5,394 nucleotides of DNA from Prevotellaceae bacterium (GTDB taxonomy: Bacteria; Bacteroidota; Bacteroidia; Bacteroidales; UBA932): the NCBI GenBank assembly GCA_031267855.1, contig JAIRYH010000108.1, forward strand, positions 1-5,394, written 5' to 3'. Below are positions 1 to 4,995 of the stretch, piece after piece. Both the position numbers and the translations under genes were made by a program. Position 1 is the first letter of the stretch, and each line of letters opens with the position of its first letter. The notes under the pieces were generated by a model. That model did no database searches and had not been told where the DNA came from. It worked only from the letters and a program-made list of their open reading frames with translations.

Positions 1-76
1 AAATCTAAATGTAAAATTTTTTTTCGTTACATTCTGCGCGGGGCTACGGGGCATCGACACAATCCATCGGGCATAC

Positions 77-257
77 TTGCGGAATTTCCGCAAGCGTCCC
101 CGAGCCCTTCGGCATACTTGCGGAAATTCCGCAAACGCCGCCGAGCCCTCGGGCAGGGTTGCGGAAATTCCGCAAACGTCCCGGAGCCCTTCGGCATACT
201 TGCGGAAATTCCGCAAGCGTCCCGGAGCCCTCGGGCAGGGTTGCGGAATTTCCGCAA
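77..257. repeat. Five-copy 41-bp tandem array of a 17-bp palindrome
   Basis: Five copies of the palindrome TTGCGGAA[A/T]TTCCGCAA start at 77, 118, 159, 200 and 241, exactly 41 bp apart. Each is a perfect 8-bp inverted repeat around one central base, which is A in copies 2-4 and T in copies 1 and 5. The 24-bp spacers vary more and alternate: spacers 1 and 3 end in ttcggcatac, spacers 2 and 4 in tcgggcaggg, so there is a second-order period of 82 bp. The array lies about 90 bp past the ftsY stop. A 41-bp period is close to four helical turns, which would put all palindromes on nearly the same DNA face, as expected for a row of dimeric protein sites; that reading is inference. The spacers are nearly identical to each other, which argues against CRISPR. 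No poly-T tract follows on either strand, so these are not ordinary terminators. Positions 1-76 show no gene. Confidence 0.95.
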
Positions 258-345
258 GCGTCCCGAAAGGTAGCAGCCTGTTCGTGCTTCGCAGGCTTTG
301 CCGGAACGACGGTGCGGCGGGCGTGACGGGGGGGTGGGTGCGGGA

Positions 346-1314
346 TTATTCCGGGAGGCGTTTGCCTTCCCCGAACAGCGAGGCAACAAATTCCTTTTTG
401 TCGAACGGTTGCAGGTCGTCGATTTGTTCGCCCAGGCCGATGAATTTTACGGGAATCTTGAACCGGTCGGAGATGCCGATCACGACGCCGCCTTTTGCGG
501 TGCCGTCCAGTTTGGTCACGGCCAATGCGGTTACATGGGTGGCTTTGGTAAATTCCATTGCCTGGCGGAACGCATTTTGCCCGGTGGAGCCGTCAAGTAC
601 CAGCAGTACTTCATGCGGCGCATCGGGCAGGATTTTGCTCATGACCTGCCTGATTTTTGTCAGCTCGTTCATCAGGTTTACCTTGTTGTGCAGCCGTCCG
701 GCGGTGTCGATAATGACCGCGTCGGCGTGGCGGGCCACGGCGGCCGACAGGGTGTCGAACGCCACGGCGGCAGGGTCGGCGCCCATTTGCTGCTTCACGA
801 TATCCACGCCGGCGCGTTCGCTCCAGACGGTCAGCTGTTCTACCGCTGCCGCGCGGAAGGTGTCGGCGGCGCCCAGCACGACGTGCTTGCCTTCGTTTTT
901 GAGGCGGGCGGCAAGTTTTCCGATGGTGGTGGTTTTGCCGGCGCCATTCACGCCGACCACCATGATTACATACGGTTTTTTTGAAAAATCAAAGGGCGGC
1001 GCTTCTCCGCCGGGATGGTTTTCGGCAAGCAGGTTTTCAATTTCGCTGCGCAGGATGTGTTGCAGTTCGGCGGCATTCATGTACCTGTCGCGCGCGGCGC
1101 GCTGCTGTATGCGTTCGATAATGCGCAGGGTCGTTTCTACGCCTACGTCCGACGCGATGAGGGCTTCTTCGAGTTCGTCAAGCACTTCGTCGTCCACTCT
1201 GGATTTGCCGGCAATGGTGCGGGCGATTTTTTCAAACAGGCCGGCTTTTGTTTTTTGCAGCCCTCTGTCGAGCGCATCTTTTTCTTTTGTGGAGAATAGT
1301 CCGAATAATGCCAT
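346..1314 (-). CDS. ftsY: Signal recognition particle receptor FtsY
   Basis: SRP-type GTPase that receives ribosome-nascent-chain-SRP complexes at the inner membrane. It pairs with Ffh, and the two hydrolyse GTP to hand the ribosome to the Sec translocon. The 322 residues comprise the helical N domain (about 1-95) and the G domain. The P-loop GVNGAGKT is at 121-128, DTFRAAA at 151-157, DTAGR at 203-207, TKLD with GTAKGG at 267-275, and the GLGE closing motif at 293-296. All nucleotide-binding motifs are intact. The protein begins almost directly with the N domain, so it lacks the long acidic A domain of E. coli FtsY; short forms are usual in many phyla. It is the last gene of the rpmB group, 103 bp after the DUF4295 gene. 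The start codon is preceded by TCTCCATT without a Shine-Dalgarno motif. In Bacteroides I recall rimO following ftsY; here the array follows and the window ends before any next gene. Confidence 0.97.
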   Translation of the reverse strand: MALFGLFSTKEKDALDRGLQKTKAGLFEKIARTIAGKSRVDDEVLDELEEALIASDVGVETTLRIIERIQQRAARDRYMNAAELQHILRSEIENLLAENHPGGEAPPFDFSKKPYVIMVVGVNGAGKTTTIGKLAARLKNEGKHVVLGAADTFRAAAVEQLTVWSERAGVDIVKQQMGADPAAVAFDTLSAAVARHADAVIIDTAGRLHNKVNLMNELTKIRQVMSKILPDAPHEVLLVLDGSTGQNAFRQAMEFTKATHVTALAVTKLDGTAKGGVVIGISDRFKIPVKFIGLGEQIDDLQPFDKKEFVASLFGEGKRLPE

Positions 1315-1363
1315 AATGGAGAGGAATGAGAAATTATGATCAGCGGGTAAACAGTTATAAATT

Positions 1364-1380
1364 ACAAAAGCCCCTTTTGT
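1364..1380 (-). terminator. Small hairpin between DUF4295 gene and ftsY
   Basis: ACAAAAG, a 3-nt loop and CTTTTGT form a perfect 7-bp stem in the 103-bp gap before ftsY. On the coding strand it is followed by AATTTATAA, which is A/T-rich but not a proper U tract. It could weakly attenuate transcription into ftsY or be a processing site. No convincing Bacteroidota promoter lies between it and ftsY, so read-through is likely. Confidence 0.3.
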
Positions 1381-1417
1381 GCAGGAGCTTCATGATTGTC
1401 CGCCGGAAGCGCGAAAT

Positions 1418-1582
1418 TTATGCTTTCTTGCCGGCGAAGAAGTTTTTTACTTCTTCGGTAGCCGTCAATTCTTCTTGAAATACGTATGCGCCGGAGCGTT
1501 CCGAGCGCACCATGCGGATGCATTTGATGGTATTCCGCCCGCTGCCTTTTTCACGTAGGGTTGCTACTGCTTTTTTTGCCAT
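1418..1582 (-). CDS. DUF4295 family small basic protein, probable ribosomal protein bL38
   Basis: This 54-residue protein starts MAKKAVATLREKGSG and ends EEVKNFFAGKKA. It is basic, with a lysine-rich N-terminus, a central block (NTIKCIRMVRSERSGAY, about 18-34) that resembles the DUF4295 pattern of short beta strands, and a C-terminal F-F-A-x-K-K tail. DUF4295 is a Bacteroidota-specific family normally encoded directly after rpmG, as here: the start lies 18 bp past the rpmG stop. From memory, a ribosome structure from Flavobacterium johnsoniae identified a lineage-specific large-subunit protein, bL38, which I believe is this family; I cannot check that here. Placement between two ribosomal protein genes and ftsY supports a ribosomal role. 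The start is the ATG at 1582, preceded by an A/T-rich stretch without a Shine-Dalgarno motif. Family assignment is firm; the bL38 identity is less so. Confidence 0.88.
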   Translation of the reverse strand: MAKKAVATLREKGSGRNTIKCIRMVRSERSGAYVFQEELTATEEVKNFFAGKKA

Positions 1583-1600
1583 AGTGGATAGTTGTTAAGA

Positions 1601-1783
1601 TTATTTGATTTCGCGATGAACCGTTACTTTTTTCAAATACGGGTTGTATTTCCTGCGTTCCAAACGGTCGGTCGTGTTTTTCTTGTTTTTGGTGGTGATG
1701 TAGCGCGACATGCCGGGAACGCCGCTTTCGCGCTGTTCGGTACATTCCAGGATTACCTGCACCCTGTTGCCTTTCTTTGCCAT
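1601..1783 (-). CDS. rpmG: 50S ribosomal protein L33 (bL33)
   Basis: Small basic protein of the large ribosomal subunit near the E site. The 60 residues open [17 protein letters not shown] and continue with the family pattern G-x-x-R-Y-x-T-x-K-N-x-K-N-T at about 24-37, then [20 protein letters not shown]. The two CxxC zinc pairs of the zinc-binding form are absent: C14 stands alone (ECTEQ), and the second pair is replaced around YNPYLKK. It is therefore a zinc-independent (C-minus) bL33. It starts 11 bp after the rpmB stop and is followed after 18 bp by the DUF4295 gene, so the three are almost certainly cotranscribed. An overlapping 64-codon reading frame starting at 1745 is a shadow of this gene. 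Confidence 0.96.
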   Translation of the reverse strand: MAKKGNRVQVILECTEQRESGVPGMSRYITTKNKKNTTDRLERRKYNPYLKKVTVHREIK

Positions 1784-1794
1784 GGTAAAGCCTC

Positions 1795-2037
1795 CTAATA
1801 TTTATTGATGAATCCGGCAGCTTTTGCGTCTTTCAGCGCCGCCGCCAGGCCTTTTTTGTTGATGGTTCGAATGCCGTTGGCGGACACTTTCAGCGTAACG
1901 AAACGCTGTTCTTCTTCCAGCCAGAAGCGTTTGGTCCTGAGGTTCGGTGCAAATTCGCGCTTGGTTTTAATATTCGAGTGCGACACATTGTTCCCTACCA
2001 TCCGGTGTTTTCCTGTTATTTGACAAACTCGTGACAT
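1795..2037 (-). CDS. rpmB: 50S ribosomal protein L28 (bL28)
   Basis: Large-subunit ribosomal protein of 80 residues, the usual size. The family signature is visible near the N-terminus: C-x-I-T-G-K at 5-10, then [13 protein letters not shown] at 15-27 and PNLRTKRFW at 31-39. The second half ([18 protein letters not shown]) is also typical. Only C5 remains of possible zinc ligands, so this is likely the zinc-free form. It is the first gene after a well-matched promoter at 2082-2113. That gives a predicted A-rich leader of roughly 38 nt without a Shine-Dalgarno motif. It heads the rpmB-rpmG-DUF4295-ftsY group. Confidence 0.97.
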   Translation of the reverse strand: MSRVCQITGKHRMVGNNVSHSNIKTKREFAPNLRTKRFWLEEEQRFVTLKVSANGIRTINKKGLAAALKDAKAAGFINKY

Positions 2038-2081
2038 GATTGTTTATGGTTATTTTTATTTTTTCCTCATTTTAAGGGGTG

Positions 2082-2113
2082 CAAATATCCGAAAAAAATT
2101 TGATATGACCAAA
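2082..2113 (-). promoter_or_regulatory. Bacteroidota-type promoter for the rpmB group
   Basis: Read on the minus strand, TTTG (2113-2110) is followed by a 20-nt spacer and GATATTTG (2089-2082), a 7/8 match to TAnnTTTG. The Bacteroidota housekeeping promoter is TTTG, about 19-21 nt, TAnnTTTG. The start site should fall near 2076, about 38 nt before the rpmB ATG. The leader is A-rich (GGAAAAAATAAAAATAACC), which suits initiation without Shine-Dalgarno pairing. Confidence 0.75.
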
Positions 2114-2153
2114 TTTAATTTTAATGACGGGGGTTAAAGACGCCCTTTTTCCG

Positions 2154-2202
2154 CCCGGTGTCGCCGGGGGGGACGGCATCCCTGCTTCGGGGGCATGCCG
2201 TC
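2154..2202 (-). terminator. Double hairpin just past obgE
   Basis: Directly past the obgE stop (2204), GACGGCAT (2202-2195) pairs perfectly with ATGCCGTC (2179-2172), and a CCC/GGG pair can extend the stem inward. A second hairpin, CCCGG-cgaca-CCGGG, follows at 2168-2154. These probably end or stabilise the 3' end of the hpt-adk-obgE transcript. There is no U tract after either stem, so a classical intrinsic terminator is not shown. The hairpins sit just upstream of the rpmB promoter, consistent with a transcription-unit boundary. Confidence 0.5.
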
Positions 2203-2203
2203 T

Positions 2204-3202
2204 TCATGTGTTCCTGTTCAGCGCGGCCCACAGCAAGTCTTTGAGTTGCGGGATGTTTTTGCCGGTAACGGAAGAGATGAAAATGTGCGGCACGGTTTTC
2301 GGCAGCGTTTTTTTGATTTCCCGTTCCAGTTCCCTGTCGAGCAAATCGCTTTTCGAGATGGCTAAAACCCGCTGCTTGTCGAGCAGTTCCGGGTTGAACT
2401 GCCGGAGTTCGTTTAACAGTATTTTATATTCTCCGGCAATGTCCCTGCTGTCGGCGGGGACGAGAAAGAGGAGCATGGCATTGCGTTCAATGTGCCGCAG
2501 GAAGCGCAGGCCAAGCCCCCGTCCTTCGTGCGCGCCTTCAATGATGCCGGGGATGTCGGCCATGACAAACGACCGGTTGTCGCGGTATGCCACGATGCCC
2601 AGGTTCGGCTCCAGGGTGGTGAAGGCATAATCGGCAATTTTGGGTTTGGCGGCCGACACGACCGACAGCAGCGTAGATTTTCCCGCATTCGGAAACCCGA
2701 CCAGGCCTGCATCCGCCAGCAGTTTCAGTTCAAAGACAAACCAGCCGTCGCCGCCGGGTTCGCCCGGCTGTGCGTAGCGCGGCGTCTGGTTGGTCGCCGT
2801 TTTGAAGTAGGCGTTTCCCATGCCGCCGCGTCCGCCGTGCAACAGTATTTTTTCTTCCGCGTCGCCGGTTATCTCGGCAACCGGGTCGTCTGCGCCGGCG
2901 CATTTGACAATCGTTCCCGGCGGCACGTCCAAAACAATGTCGGCGCCGTCGGCGCCGTGGCACAATGCGCCGCTGCCGGCGCCGCCGGCTTCCGCACGGA
3001 TGTGCTTGCGGTATTTCAGGTGGATAAGCGTCCAGAGCTGTTTGTTTCCGCGCAGGATAATGTGCCCGCCGCGTCCGCCGTTGCCGCCGTCGGGGCCGCC
3101 TTTGGGGACATATTTCTCCCGGTGCAGGTGCATGGCGCCTTTCCCGCCCGCGCCGGACGCGCAGAATAAGCGTACATAATCTATGAAGTTGGATGTTGCC
3201 AT
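2204..3202 (-). CDS. obgE: Obg family GTPase, ribosome assembly (short form)
   Basis: Essential P-loop GTPase that binds the 50S subunit during assembly and is linked to stress and cell-cycle control. The N-terminal glycine-rich Obg domain covers about 1-158, with [20 protein letters not shown] at 6-25 and [12 protein letters not shown] at 35-46. The G domain follows: G1 GFPNAGKST 169-177, G2 YAFTTLEP 192-199, G3 DIPG 216-219, G4 SKSD 283-286 in place of canonical NKxD, and G5 ISSVTGKN 309-316. The protein stops at 332 residues, right after the G domain, so the variable C-terminal domain or acidic tail found in many Obg proteins (E. coli about 390 residues) is missing. The end is a clean TGA followed by a hairpin, so it looks natural rather than frameshifted. 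The ATG at 3202 lies 45 bp past adk. The 99- and 77-codon minus-strand frames inside it are shadows. Confidence 0.97.
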   Translation of the reverse strand: MATSNFIDYVRLFCASGAGGKGAMHLHREKYVPKGGPDGGNGGRGGHIILRGNKQLWTLIHLKYRKHIRAEAGGAGSGALCHGADGADIVLDVPPGTIVKCAGADDPVAEITGDAEEKILLHGGRGGMGNAYFKTATNQTPRYAQPGEPGGDGWFVFELKLLADAGLVGFPNAGKSTLLSVVSAAKPKIADYAFTTLEPNLGIVAYRDNRSFVMADIPGIIEGAHEGRGLGLRFLRHIERNAMLLFLVPADSRDIAGEYKILLNELRQFNPELLDKQRVLAISKSDLLDRELEREIKKTLPKTVPHIFISSVTGKNIPQLKDLLWAALNRNT

Positions 3203-3247
3203 TTTTTTGGTTGTTTGCGGATCCGGCGGACTTGCCCGGCGCCGCCT

Positions 3248-3838
3248 TTAAAGGTTTTTGCCGTGCCCGGCGCCTGTATCCGTAATCGAAAGTATTTGCC
3301 GCAGGGTGTTGTCGGGCGTCAAACTGCTGTCGACCGTGCGGTATTTGTTTTGTTTCTTGTAATATTCGCCGGTGATTTTTATTTTTTCATGGTAGGTGGC
3401 AATGCGTTTGCGAATAACGTCAATGGTGTCGTCGGGGCGTCCTTCGATTTCCGCCCGGCTGAGCATCCGGCGGATAATTTCGTCATCGCGCACCTGCAGG
3501 GCAATCATCACCGTGACGGTTGTGCCCTGCGCCGCCATGATTGCGTCCAGTTCCGCGGCCTGTTCCGTTGTGCGCGGAAATCCGTCGAAAATAAATCCGG
3601 GACACGGCATGTGCCGTTTTATAAATTCGCGTACCATGACGACCACCACATCGTCGGGCACCAGCAGCCCCCGGTCAATCAGCAGCCCGGCTTCCCGGCC
3701 GAGGGCAGAGCCGCGTTTCACTTCTTCGCGCAGCATATCGCCGGTGGAGAGGTGTATTAAATTTTCCCGGTCGGCGATTTTTTTAGCCACGGTGCCTTTT
3801 CCCGCACCCGGAGGGCCAAAGAGAACAATGTTCAACAT
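3248..3838 (-). CDS. adk: Adenylate kinase
   Basis: Cytosolic enzyme that interconverts ATP + AMP and 2 ADP and sets adenylate energy charge. The 196 residues start MLNIVLFGPPGAGKGT, with the P-loop at 8-16. The AMP site STGDMLR is at 31-37 and DGFPRT at 85-90. R89, R124 and R134 are plausible phosphate-binding arginines by position in the family. The LID is of the short type (SRAEIEGRPDD, about 127-137) with no zinc cysteines. The length is a little above the roughly 189-190 residues I recall for Bacteroides, owing to a C-terminal tail ending TGAGHGKNL. The gene starts 11 bp after the hpt stop and is followed 45 bp later by obgE, so the three probably form one transcript. Pairing with hpt links nucleotide salvage with nucleotide phosphorylation. 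Confidence 0.97.
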   Translation of the reverse strand: MLNIVLFGPPGAGKGTVAKKIADRENLIHLSTGDMLREEVKRGSALGREAGLLIDRGLLVPDDVVVVMVREFIKRHMPCPGFIFDGFPRTTEQAAELDAIMAAQGTTVTVMIALQVRDDEIIRRMLSRAEIEGRPDDTIDVIRKRIATYHEKIKITGEYYKKQNKYRTVDSSLTPDNTLRQILSITDTGAGHGKNL

Positions 3839-3849
3839 GGTGGAAATGC

Positions 3850-4389
3850 TCAGTTGATTATTTTATAAATGTTGCGGAGGTTGCGTCCCAGCTGGTCATA
3901 GTCCAGTCCGTATCCGACGATGAAATCATTCGGGATGCTGATGCCTACGTAGTCAATGGGTATATTCTGCCGGTATGCATCGGGCTTCAGCAGGAAGGTG
4001 GCGATTTTGATTTGCCGGGGGCGGTGTTTTTTCAACACCTCGACCAGTTCCACGATGGTCTGCCCGGTATCCACGATGTCTTCCACGATAATCACCGTGC
4101 GGCCGCTGATGTCGGTGTCCAGCCCCATGAGTTCCCGTACTTTTCCGGTGGAGGCGGCGCCGCTGTACGACGCCAGTTTCACAAACGATACTTCGCAGTT
4201 GAAGTCCATTTGCTTCAGCAGGTCTGCCGTAAACATGAACGAACCGTTCAGTACGCTTAAGAAAACAGGCACCTGTTCGTCTTTCATGTCATTCCGGATC
4301 TTTTGCGCCACCACGCCTATGGCTGTCTGTATCCGGTCGTGCCGGATGGCGATTTCAAATTCCCTGTCGTGCAGTTTTACCCGTTTCAT
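3850..4389 (-). CDS. hpt: Hypoxanthine phosphoribosyltransferase
   Basis: Purine salvage enzyme that transfers ribose 5-phosphate from PRPP to hypoxanthine or guanine, giving IMP or GMP. The 179 residues match the bacterial HPRT length. Visible motifs are the pyrophosphate loop LNGSFMFTADL at 47-57, the flexible catalytic loop region with KLASYSG at 71-77, and the PRPP motif VIIVEDIVDTGQT at 99-111, in which E103 and D104 bind ribose and D107 aligns with the general base D137 of human HPRT. K135 (LLKPD) aligns with the human purine-binding K165, and GYGLDY at 159-164 carries the metal-binding aspartate D163. All key residues are present. It is the first gene of the hpt-adk-obgE cluster and is transcribed away from the small plus-strand ORF. 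The ATG at 4389 follows an A/T-rich stretch with no Shine-Dalgarno motif. Confidence 0.97.
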   Translation of the reverse strand: MKRVKLHDREFEIAIRHDRIQTAIGVVAQKIRNDMKDEQVPVFLSVLNGSFMFTADLLKQMDFNCEVSFVKLASYSGAASTGKVRELMGLDTDISGRTVIIVEDIVDTGQTIVELVEVLKKHRPRQIKIATFLLKPDAYRQNIPIDYVGISIPNDFIVGYGLDYDQLGRNLRNIYKIIN

Positions 4390-4415
4390 AGGTTTTAAAT
4401 AATGGATTTAAAATG

Positions 4416-4447
4416 TAAAAGTAGTTATTATTTTTTTACTGATAAAA
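4416..4447 (-). promoter_or_regulatory. Possible weak promoter for hpt-adk-obgE
   Basis: On the minus strand, TACTTTTA (4423-4416) matches TAnnTTTG at 7 of 8 positions, with TTTT (4447-4444) 20 nt upstream in place of TTTG. The predicted start lies about 20 nt before the hpt ATG in very A/T-rich DNA. Chance matches are likely in such sequence, so this is only a candidate. Confidence 0.25.
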
Positions 4448-4483
4448 ACTATTTTTCAAAAGGGACGAAGGCGCCGGCGACAT

Positions 4484-4518
4484 TTTGATTTACAGATTGA
4501 CGGATTTTCAGATTGACG
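4484..4518 (+). repeat. GATTTACN 8-bp repeat block, copy 1
   Basis: Four consecutive 8-mers, GATTTACA, GATTGACG, GATTTTCA and GATTGACG (4487-4518), form a short degenerate tandem repeat. The 31 bp at 4484-4514 differ from 4868-4898 at only two positions. The two blocks face the same way and bracket the small membrane-protein ORF. I believe similar motifs recur between genes in Bacteroidota genomes, but cannot verify this here. Confidence 0.8.
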
Positions 4519-4667
4519 GACGGGGCGGGGCAACCTGCATATTTGCCCGGAAGTATATACTTTATGCGACGTGATGAACAGCCGCCGGTCAAAAACTGCT
4601 TTTATCTTTACCTTTTTAATTGAGGTAAGCCCGCCGGCGGCAGTCCGTGTTTTAAACAGTACCGGTC

Positions 4668-4844
4668 ATGAAAAATTTTTTACGAATACTGTACCTTGCG
4701 TGCCTCGCCATATTGATAGCAGCGTTGATGATGCTGTTTATGCTGAAAATATACCGGCTGGTCTGTTCGCAGATGCAGACCTCGAACGAACAGCATATAA
4801 ACAGGCATTTGCCCATGGAGAGCGCCCTGCCCGACAGTGAATAA
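4668..4844 (+). CDS. Small single-pass membrane protein, hypothetical
   Basis: A 58-residue ORF that I do not recognise by name. It starts MKNFLRILYLACLAILIAAL, and residues about 4-27 form one strong hydrophobic segment ending in MLKIYRLVCSQ. A polar tail of about 28 residues follows (TSNEQHINRHLPMESALPDSE). The K and R near the start would favour a cytoplasmic N-terminus, but KIYR after the segment is also positive, so topology is open. No lipobox is evident. The ORF is divergent from hpt, lies between two GATTTACN repeat blocks and ends 114 bp before a strong promoter. The upstream sequence (TTTAAACAGTACCGGTC) has no Shine-Dalgarno motif, as in the other genes. A longer overlapping frame (4571-4840) has no comparable protein-like pattern. 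Function unknown; whether it is expressed is inference. Confidence 0.55.
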   Translation: MKNFLRILYLACLAILIAALMMLFMLKIYRLVCSQMQTSNEQHINRHLPMESALPDSE

Positions 4845-4867
4845 CAATCAAAATTGGATGACGCCCG

Positions 4868-4920
4868 TTTGATTTACAGATTTACGGATTTACAGATTTG
4901 GCTGGCGCATCAGCGCATCA
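4868..4920 (+). repeat. GATTTACN 8-bp repeat block, copy 2, plus GCGCATCA doublet
   Basis: Positions 4871-4902 read GATTTACA, GATTTACG, GATTTACA, GATTTGGC, a cleaner version of copy 1. Directly after it, GCGCATCA occurs twice in tandem (4905-4912 and 4913-4920), again with 8-bp period. Together they form about 50 bp of simple repeat between the small ORF and the promoter at 4959. Confidence 0.8.
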
Positions 4921-4958
4921 TCCCGGAACATATCGGAACAAATTTTTTGCAGATAAAG

Positions 4959-4989
4959 TTTGCAAATAAAAAATATTGTTCTATATTTG
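4959..4989 (+). promoter_or_regulatory. Strong Bacteroidota-type promoter for the 3' structured region
   Basis: TTTG (4959-4962), a 19-nt A/T-rich spacer and TATATTTG (4982-4989) match TTTG-N19-TAnnTTTG at every defined position, the best promoter match in the window. The predicted start is near 4996 on the plus strand. No convincing ORF begins in the next 400 bp, while strong RNA secondary structure does, so it probably drives a non-coding RNA or a long leader. Confidence 0.75.
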
Positions 4990-4995
4990 CGACGG

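Noticed and set aside
77..257. CRISPR-like array
   Set aside because: The 17-bp repeats are regular, but the 24-bp spacers are near-copies of each other, and no cas gene is present.
275..297. AGCCTG/CAGGCT hairpin past ftsY as terminator
   Set aside because: Only six pairs, an 11-nt loop and no following U tract on the minus strand.
27..389. 120-codon minus-strand frame through the palindrome array
   Set aside because: Its sequence is a translation of the 41-bp repeat in rotating frames (41 is not a multiple of 3), it overlaps the ftsY end, and it has no recognisable protein pattern.
77..1339. 420-codon plus-strand frame
   Set aside because: It runs antisense across all of ftsY and the repeat array and is rich in S, R and P. 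It is a shadow of the intact ftsY gene.
4538..4545. CATATTTG as promoter for the small ORF
   Set aside because: It matches 7 of 8 positions of TAnnTTTG, but no TTTG lies at the right distance upstream (TGAC at the 20-nt spacing), and the leader would exceed 110 nt.
4571..4840. 89-codon plus-strand frame overlapping the small membrane ORF
   Set aside because: No coherent domain or hydrophobic pattern; the overlapping 58-codon frame at 4668-4844 looks far more protein-like.
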